This document shows, one piece after another, positions 43,101 through 52,100 of a DNA stretch of 64,000 nucleotides (position 1 is its first letter; every line of letters starts with the position of its first letter). Below the pieces are notes generated by a model. The model saw only the letters and a program-made list of their open reading frames with translations. It was not told the origin of the DNA and did not search any database. Made by a program: the position numbers and the translations under genes. The DNA is from Bolinopsis microptera (taxonomy: Eukaryota > Ctenophora > Tentaculata > Lobata > Bolinopsidae). The stretch lies in assembly GCF_026151205.1 (NCBI RefSeq), contig NC_087078.1, positions 4,793,675-4,857,674 on the forward strand, given 5' to 3'.

Positions 43101-46100
43101 GATGTCCGTATCCAGAAGGCTAATGGCGCCTTTCATCAGCTCTGGAACATTTGGAATAGCAGAACTATAAAGACTCCAACCAAGATCAGGATCTATAGGG
43201 CTGCTGTCATCACCATCTTGTTGTATGGAGCTGAAGTCTGGAACACCACCAAAAAGCAGATGAAACGCTTCGAGGTTTTCCATCAAACCTCCTTGAGAAG
43301 GATCCTTAGGATTAAATGGTTCTTTCACGTGACCAACGAAGAAGTTCTTAGGAGGGCTGGCATCAAGTCAGTTGAGACTTTCATCAGTGCTGCCAGGCTA
43401 CGTTGGTATGGACATGTAGTTAGAATGCCAGACTCTAGACTACCGAGGTTTCTGTTGAACTGGAAGCCAAATTATGGAAAGAGGTCAAGGGGCAGACCCC
43501 GTAAGAACTGGAAGTCCTGCGTACTCGAAGATGCTGCTAAGTTTACAGGTGTTGAAAACATCGACAACAACACAACAGAAGCTTTGGCTACCAACCGAGT
43601 ACAGTGGAGACATATGTTACGCCGCCAACGCGATGTGTGTGATGCAGGCCACTCCAACGACTAGGAGGAGACCTTACCATGTAACATGTATGTATGGTAA
43701 CACTAGAAATAAGAAACCGTAGTAACACTAGAAATAAGAAATCATGGTAACACTAGAAATAAGAAACCATGGTAACACTAGAAATAAGAAACCGTGGTAA
43801 CACTAGAAATAAGAAATCATGGTAACACTAGAAATAAGAAACCATGGTAACACTAGAAATAAGAAACCATGGTAACACTAGAAATAAGAAACCATGGTAA
43901 CACTAGAATTAGAAATAAGAAATCATGGTAACACTAGAAATAAGAAACCATGGTAACACTAGAAATAAGAAACCATGGTAACACTAGAAATAAGAAACCA
44001 TGGTAACACTAGAAATAAGAAACCATGGTAACACTAGAAATAAGAAACCATGGTAACACAAGAAATAAGAAACCATGGTAACACTAGAAATAAGAAACCG
44101 TGGTAACACTAGAAATAAGAAACCATGGTAACACAAGAAATAAGAAACCGTGGTAACACTAGAAATAAGAAACCATGGTAACACAAGAAATAAGAAACCG
44201 TGGTAACACTAAAAATAAGAAACCATGGTAACACTGGAAATAAGAAACCATGGTAACACTAGAAATAAGAAACCATGGTAACACTAGAAATAAGAAACCA
44301 TGGTAACACTAGAAATAAGAAACCGTGGTAACACTAGAAATAAGAAACCATGGTAACACTAAAAATAAGAAACCATGGTAACACTAGAAATAAGAAACCG
44401 TGGTAACACTAGAAATAAGAAATCATGGTAACACTAGAAATAAGAAACCATGGTAACACTAGAAATAAGAAACCATGGTAACACTAGAAATAAGAAACCA
44501 TGGTAACACTAGAATTAGAAATAAGAAATCATGGTAACACTAGAAATAAGAAACCATGGTAACTTTTTTATTTCAAAATTCAAATAAACTTTACATCAAT
44601 GTATTACAGTTATATTCAATAAAAAGACCACAATATCTCCTGTGAAGCAAAAACATGGAAAAAGAGAGCTAGAAAAATATTCATGATACTCAACACTACC
44701 AGACTCAGCTGGAGTGAGAAACAAATTGTAAAAACATCAAGGTAAAATTTATTTCGGCTGAACCAAAACACGGTGGTAAGACCATAATAACATTGGTGCC
44801 GACCCTACATAAAATCATTAATAAATAATCAAGAGAACAAATTTAAATGTATACGATACCTTCTTGCTACTACTCCACAAACTTACACGACATAACAACA
44901 AAATAACATAATTAAATAATATTATAATAAAACAATCTACAATCTAGCCACTCACGTACTGCGTGACGCGCTTGTTTCGGGTTGTTTCATAAAAGAAAAA
45001 ACGGCGCGTTCTACTGCAGGTGCGAGGGGCAAATTATAGAGAGTATGACATTCATAAAGTAAAATATATATATAATAATATTCCATGATGGGCCATCTAA
45101 TCAGGCCAGCATACGTCAGAAGACCAGAGAAATTCAGTTAGCTTTGTTTTGAAAATAGAAATTTTCTCAGTCTGTCTAACATAGGCTGGCAGTGCATTCC
45201 ACAGAAGCATTGTTCTATAAAAGAAGCTGTTTCTGAAACTATCGCAGTTTGGTACAATAGAGCAGGTATATGTGCTGGTGTCAAGTCCTTCAATGACTGA
45301 TGCCGTGCTCCTTGTGTACCTCATTGTTCCAGCTTCAACAACAGTAATATATTCAGGTAGAGATATACTTACCAAATCATTTACTATTTTATAGAAGAGC
45401 GTAATTGAATTATGGATGAACTTAGATCTAATGGGTAGAATTTTAAGCTCCTTCTGCTTCTCATAGAATTCAATATCACTATAATGATCAAACTGTTGTC
45501 CATTGATCCATTTGATCGCTCTTTTCTGGATTGCCTCAAACTTCGACATGTGTGTCGATCGCTGAGGACACCATATAACTGAGCAATGTTCAAAGATTGA
45601 TCTTACAATGGTAAGGTAGAAAGCCCTCTTTTGGCGTTTATCCATGGTAAAATGACAGGTTCTCTTTAAGAGCCCAAGCTTTGAGCTTGCTTTAGATATC
45701 AATTGATCACAATGTGCACCCCACAGAAATCTGTTGTTCATTATTACACCAAGATCTGTATGGGATGCCACATAATCAATTATGACTTCATTAAGATTAT
45801 ACCAATAAATATTAAAAGGAAGATTGTCTAATACATTTCTTTGCAGAGTTACAGATAACACCTTACACTTTGAAGGGTGAAAAGTCATTTTGTTATCGAT
45901 TGACCAGGCAAACAACCTGTCTATATCTCCTTGGAGAATATAGTGGTCTTCAAAGCATTCGATGACCCTCCAAATTTTGGTGTCATCTGCATACAATGCT
46001 ACATTTGTATCCTCCGAAACACACGAGAACATGTCGTTGATGAATAGAACAAACAGAAGTGGTCCCAGAATAGATCCCTGGGGCACTCCTGATTGCACGG

Positions 46101-49100
46101 GAAGCATGCTTGAGACAGCTCCGCCTACAACAACCTGCTGTCGTCTGTCTTGTAAATACGACTTTAAAAATCTAAGCATCAGACCATCAATACCATATAA
46201 ATTTTTTAGCTTGCGAAGGATTAAGTCATGTGATACACTGTCAAATGCCTTAGCAAAATCAAAATAAACAATGTCGGATCTTGACTTATTGTTCAGGGCC
46301 AGTGCAAGGTTGTCTGTGAATGGGACCATCTGGGTAGTGCAAGACTTCCCATTCACAAAACCGTGTTGTCTACAGTCGATTAACCCTTCACAAGCTGCGA
46401 GCAACTCTTTCGAAATACAACGTTCAAAAACTTTCATAACTAAGCATGTCAGTGAGATGGGTCTGTAATTTTCAACAGATCCTTTTTCACCCTTCTTGTG
46501 TACCGGAACAACAGAAGCAAGCTTCCATTCCTCCGGCACACATCCAGTCACAAAAGAGGTGTTGAAAATCATGGTTAGAGGCTTTGCAAGAGTGCTCGCA
46601 CAATTTTTTAACACAGTGCCATGGATACCATCTGGACCTGCGGCTTTACCCGGTTTAACCCCTTTTAAAATTAACAAAACATCCAACACGTGAAATCTCA
46701 AATCCATGAAATTGTTACTGGAGCTCATGTCGATGTCAATGTCATATGAGCTACTTGAGGAGAATTGTTGATAGAAGTATTCATTGAATAAGCTAGCCTG
46801 TTCAACTGGTGTGTTCCTAAAACGATCACCATATCGGACCGTTTCAGGTATCCTAGTCGACTTAGACTTTGATTTCACGTGTGTCCAAAACTTTTTGGAA
46901 ATAAGGGCAGAATCAGAATCATCTTCGACACTGAGTCTCATCTTTTCGTTCATTATGCGTTTAAAATCTTTGCGGTACTGACGGAACTTTTCAAGATCAG
47001 ACTCATTGCCAGATTCATTAGCCTTTTCTCTCCATTTCTCTTTATCTCTCAGAACCCTATCACAATCAGAGTCATACCAAGGCGGCTGAAACTCACACTT
47101 AACATTTTTCTTTGGGATATATTCATTGCAGAGTTTAATCAGAACATCTTTGAAAAGAGGCCAGGAAATGTGTGGATCATGAGACCCAGCCACATTATCC
47201 CAATTGACCCGCCTCAGAGCAAAGTTCAAGCCGTCCCAATTGGCTTTGGTATAGTTATATACTTTGCGTTTAGGAGACTTTCTGCGGCTGACATTGAAGT
47301 TTATCCCAAAGTTGATACCAAAGTGGTCAGATAAGCACGCCTCATTATGATCCAGTATTTTTAAATTGGTAATAATATTAGGGACATTTGTGAACAGTAA
47401 ATCAAGCACATTCCCTGCTTTATGTGTAGGTTCATTAATTAGTTGAGTGTGTCCTAGGTCACCAGTAAGGAAATCCAGGAAGCCATTTTGCAGTTCACAG
47501 GATGTCTCACCAGCAGGCCAAGAAACACAGTTCAAATTCATATCTCCTATTAAAACATGCTTGTCAATCTTCTTTTTTAAGGCAAGAGTTCTAAAATAAT
47601 TAGAAAATTCCACGTAATTGTCGTCGCTTAGAGTCCCCACTCTATAAAAAGTCGAAATACACAACTTTCTGCCAGTCGGAAGCTTCAAGACAACAGACAA
47701 TAACTCAGCTTGAGCTTTCACTACAGCTATCCTAGTACTAGTAACATCTAGATCAAATCTATGAGCTATTAAGACTCCACCCCCGTTTTTTCTAAACCTC
47801 TTAGGTCGTTCAGGATCCCATGGATGAGTTTTGAGGGACCTGTCCAACCTAAAGATTTTATAACCAGAAGGTAAAATCTCACTATCCAATATTGACTTTT
47901 TCAGCCAAGTCTCATTTAAAATAACAATATCAGGTTTGTTTGTATACAAAAAACCATGTAGTTCATGTACTTTCGTCATGTTAAGTGGTGGGTTAACTGA
48001 CGCAAGGTCACGAGTGTTAATTAGACCTTGTACATTGTTATAAAAACAGATATAGGCTTTTTCCCAGGTCCTGGATTTAAAAGTGACGTGTTACATATAA
48101 TAAGCAATATTAGGTTCAGGGAGAAAGTGTAGATAACCAGAGCAGTAAGAACACCAATCCATCTCAGAAAGAATTGGAATGATCTTCTCAGAGCAGATGA
48201 TTTACGACACTTTAAATAATAAGATCCTTTATCAAAATATCTCAGAATAAATGCTGTCATAATTATTAGGAAATACAGGTTAATACTACTATAAAGGCTG
48301 GGAAGATTACCAGGTCTACCAATATGACTAATATTCTTTAATCCACTGTCCACACGTGTTGATAGATCCAACGAAATAACAATAATAAATAACAAAATAT
48401 ACAGATATAAAATTAGTGAACTGACAAATAATCCAATGGGTGAACATAACTGGGACAACACAGACACGTAGCAGACTTTTCTTTTACCACAAACTTTTCG
48501 AACAACAGAATTAAACTTTCCAGTGCATATGCGGTGTTGCTGGTCATTTATTCCCATGTGTAGCAATGTCACGGTTGTGTTTTACCCAGGTGTATCTATC
48601 ACTCAAAATTCACTTTTTAATACATCATCTAAATAATTTATCTAACAAATATGAATCATACTTAAATACCAATCTCAGTAACCCAACGGATTAAACCATG
48701 TTGAGTGAATGAGAAAGATATAGTGTCTTGCTAACACACCCATACCCCTAGCATTGGGGTGAATATCCCACTTCTTGGATTCCAAACTATACTTAGGAAA
48801 TAACTGGTAGTTCCTGCCGCCCCATGAACTAAGGAAACTACTAAAGACATCGAGGTAAAATAATTTAAATTTGGAACAAAGACTAAAGAGTAGTTTGTTC
48901 ATAGAGACCACGTTTTGTTCTCCCTTGGGGTTACCGTTAGCAGGTATAGGGAGGAGGGACTGGACAAAGATCTTTGCTGAAGGAGCTAAGGATTTAATTT
49001 TTGACATAAAGTTCTGCAGAGGGCTTTTAAGGTGTAATATGCCAGTCTGACAGTATCGAATGTCGTTAGTTCCTACACACACAAACAGTTTCTTAATCTC

Positions 49101-52100
49101 TAGATCAGGGTGGTCTCTCACAAATTGCTCGATTGAGTGTAATACAGCATCAATCTTGCGACCACCCTTGGCGACTTTGAAAACTGTCTGTTTACCCTTG
49201 GCCAGTTTTTCAATATCCAGTCGCTCAAAATATGAATCTCCAGCGAGAAGTATGATCTTCTTCTTAGGGGGGGCTGAATGGAGGTCAGTGTTAGGAGGAA
49301 GATGTTGAGGAGGAGTAGAAGGATGATGAGGAGTAGAAGGATGATGAGGAGTAGAAGGATGATGAGGAGTAGAAGGATGATGAGGAGAAGGAGAGGAAAG
49401 AGAAGATGTAGGAGTGTTGAGTGGGTCAGTTAGGTTCCTAAAGGAAAGACTGTATCTGACACCAGTCTCAAGGCCCGGAGGAACTCTATGCAGTAATCTG
49501 GACTGACAGCCAGCCTTCATAATATTGAGAGACTGGTCTGTCGCAGGCACAGAGAATTCTGGGGGAGGAGGGGTACCTTTCCTGTGTGAGAGGTTGTTGT
49601 CGTTCCTTATAAAGTACAGTTCTCTTGCTGCACCGAACGACACCGTACAAATATCACTGTCCTGATCTATTAATGGTTCGTTGTCGTCATGGTAGTTCAG
49701 GTTAGCTCCTTTGCAGGACATACAGCTGACTAAACAAGCAGTCATATTCCCAGAGGTGGCCTTATTGCCGTTGACAATGTTCATCAATTCAACAATCCTG
49801 GGGAACTGACTGATTGGTTGGGGCTTGTTGACCACCCTTCCATACTTGTAGGACTCAATGCGGGGACTCAGCCACAAGGTCTTTACTCTCGTTCCTCTTG
49901 TGCGAATCTTCATTGTTTTAAGTTCATCCAATACCCCATCAGCCAGGGGCTTTGGAAGGTCAAGCTGGACATGTTTAACAAGATCCGAAAACTTCTTAGG
50001 CTCAGGAGTTGAGGGATTAATAAAGGACTCTTCAGATGAGGTGAAAGGTGTCGGATGATCTTCTGGGAGGATATCGATGGCATCTTTAAATTCTTCTTCA
50101 TCGTCATTAATGAGGGACAGAATGTGATTTTTCTGCTCCTGGGAGGCACTGAGAAGAAAATCAGTGATGAAGGAAGGTAGAAGTGGGGTTGGGAGAGTTT
50201 GCATCAATGGACAAAGTTACACCAGGTGATCAGGATGGCAATCGGGGTACTAGGCAGCAGTCACCAGACATTCCCCGTAAAATGGAATGTAACGGCCTGA
50301 AAATAGAGACGGGCAGAGGGGAGTAAAACTTATCTGGGGGGTAAATTAAGTATCAATATAGATCAGATCAGAGGAAGGAAATAGATCAATCAATGATAAC
50401 AATCTAAAGTTATTTAAGGTAAAATGTGGATCTAAAATGAAATATATGTTCAATTACTAGCCTGATTGAGAAGTTTAGGACCCCAGACAAGCTGGGGGAT
50501 GCTAGGAGAACTGCCGCTGCCTACCCTTCATGCCACCTTCACAACCAGGGACTTCGGCTGGCTTTTACTCTGACATCGGCTGACTTCCGTTGCCATAGTT
50601 TTTAGACATGCCTCAAATTATTTGTTATATAGTAGTGTTGAAAGTATTAAAACACTAGAAATAAGAAACCATGGTAACACTAGAAATAAGAAACCATGGT
50701 AACACAAGAAATAAGAAACCATGGTAACACTAGAAATAAGAAACCGTGGTAACACTAGAAATAAGAAACCATGGTAACACAAGAAATAAGAAACCGTGGT
50801 AACACTAGAAATAAGAAACCATGGTAACACAAGAAATAAGAAACCGTGGTAACACTAAAAATAAGAAACCATGGTAACACTGGAAATAAGAAACCATGGT
50901 AACACTAGAAATAAGAAACCATGGTAACACTAGAAATAAGAAACCATGGTAACACTAGAAATAAGAAACCGTGGTAACACTAGAAATAAGAAACCATGGT
51001 AACACTAAAAATAAGAAACCATGGTAACACTAGAAATAAGAAACCATGGTAACACAAGAAATAAGAAACCGTGGTAACACTAAAAATTAGACCCACCAGT
51101 TTGCAGAGCGTGTAAACAGAGGTTATCCACCACATCCCATAGGATACCAGGAACAAGCCTGCTACCATCAGCGTTGTCAGAGTGGCCTTGTCAAAGTTCG
51201 ATTAATAAAATTTTTAAAAACTGATTAAGAACAATTTTAATGTGGCTTCTTTGTAATAAATTAAACATTCTTCTGTGTTATAAATCAAACATTTTGTACA
51301 TTTCATACCAGCTCTAACATATACATACATCATATAGCCGAAACATGATCAGCTAGTTTACTTGGAAATGTGAATGAGACATGATCAGCTGGTTCTTTTG
51401 CGATAGTCAAAACGCGACAACTAGCGCTGGATAGCGACAACTAGCGCTGGATTGCGACAACTAGCGCTGGATAGCGCTAGTTGTCGCTTTCCAGCGCTAG
51501 CTGTCGCGTTTTGAGTATCGCAAAAGAACCGATCAGCTAGTTTACTTGGAAATGTGAATGAGACATGATCAGCTAGTTTACTTGGAAATGTGAATGAGAC
51601 ATGATCAGCTAGTTTACTTGGAAACGTGAAGCTAGTTTACTTGGAAATGAGAATGGGTCTTTCTTCCTATGCTTACTTTGCTCTCATTTGAAGAGTTTTG
51701 AACTTTCCTCAAACCGACCTAGAAAGAATATTTCCCATTAAAAATTATTAAAAGTCTGCTGCCAACATTCATAACATCATTATATGGTCATTCTAATCAA
51801 CAATTAATAAATTGCAACGGATTCAGATTTTCTTAAATCATCAGTTTAACTTTCCATTTTTTTAATTAGCCATATAGTGTCGTTTTATTGTTAAATGATC
51901 GGTTGAGTTATTTTACCAAAACCCATAATTGGGTCGAGTGGACCGTTGCCAGTGTTTCCCTTTCCTAAACAAAAGGAAATGATATCAATTTGAATTACCG
52001 TTCTCAAATGCAAAATGGTACCGAGAATAAAATCGGTCGCCCGCTTTCCCCATTCATTTACAATTCTTATCAATTGAAGAACACTACCCGGAGGCAGTAC

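Larger units (their letters stand above)
44564..50650 (-). mobile_element. Nearly complete CR1-like LINE inserted in the 25-bp minisatellite
   Basis: On the minus strand the 6.1-kb unit has a 5' leader, an SGNH-hydrolase ORF1, a hydrophobic frame ending in NPGP, the endonuclease-RT ORF2, then a 3' UTR ending in AAATAAAAAAA. The minisatellite breaks at GGTAAC on one side and resumes at AACACTAG on the other, so only about 3 bases are duplicated. The ORF order and the SGNH domain fit the CR1 group. Length and intact frames suggest a young insertion. Confidence 0.85.

Noticed and set aside
42894-43328. 144-residue minus-strand frame
   Set aside because: Antisense of the RTE-like reverse transcriptase. 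It lacks independent coding features.
45384-47334. Plus- and minus-strand frames overlapping the LINE ORF2
   Set aside because: Antisense or shifted shadows of the reverse transcriptase frame.
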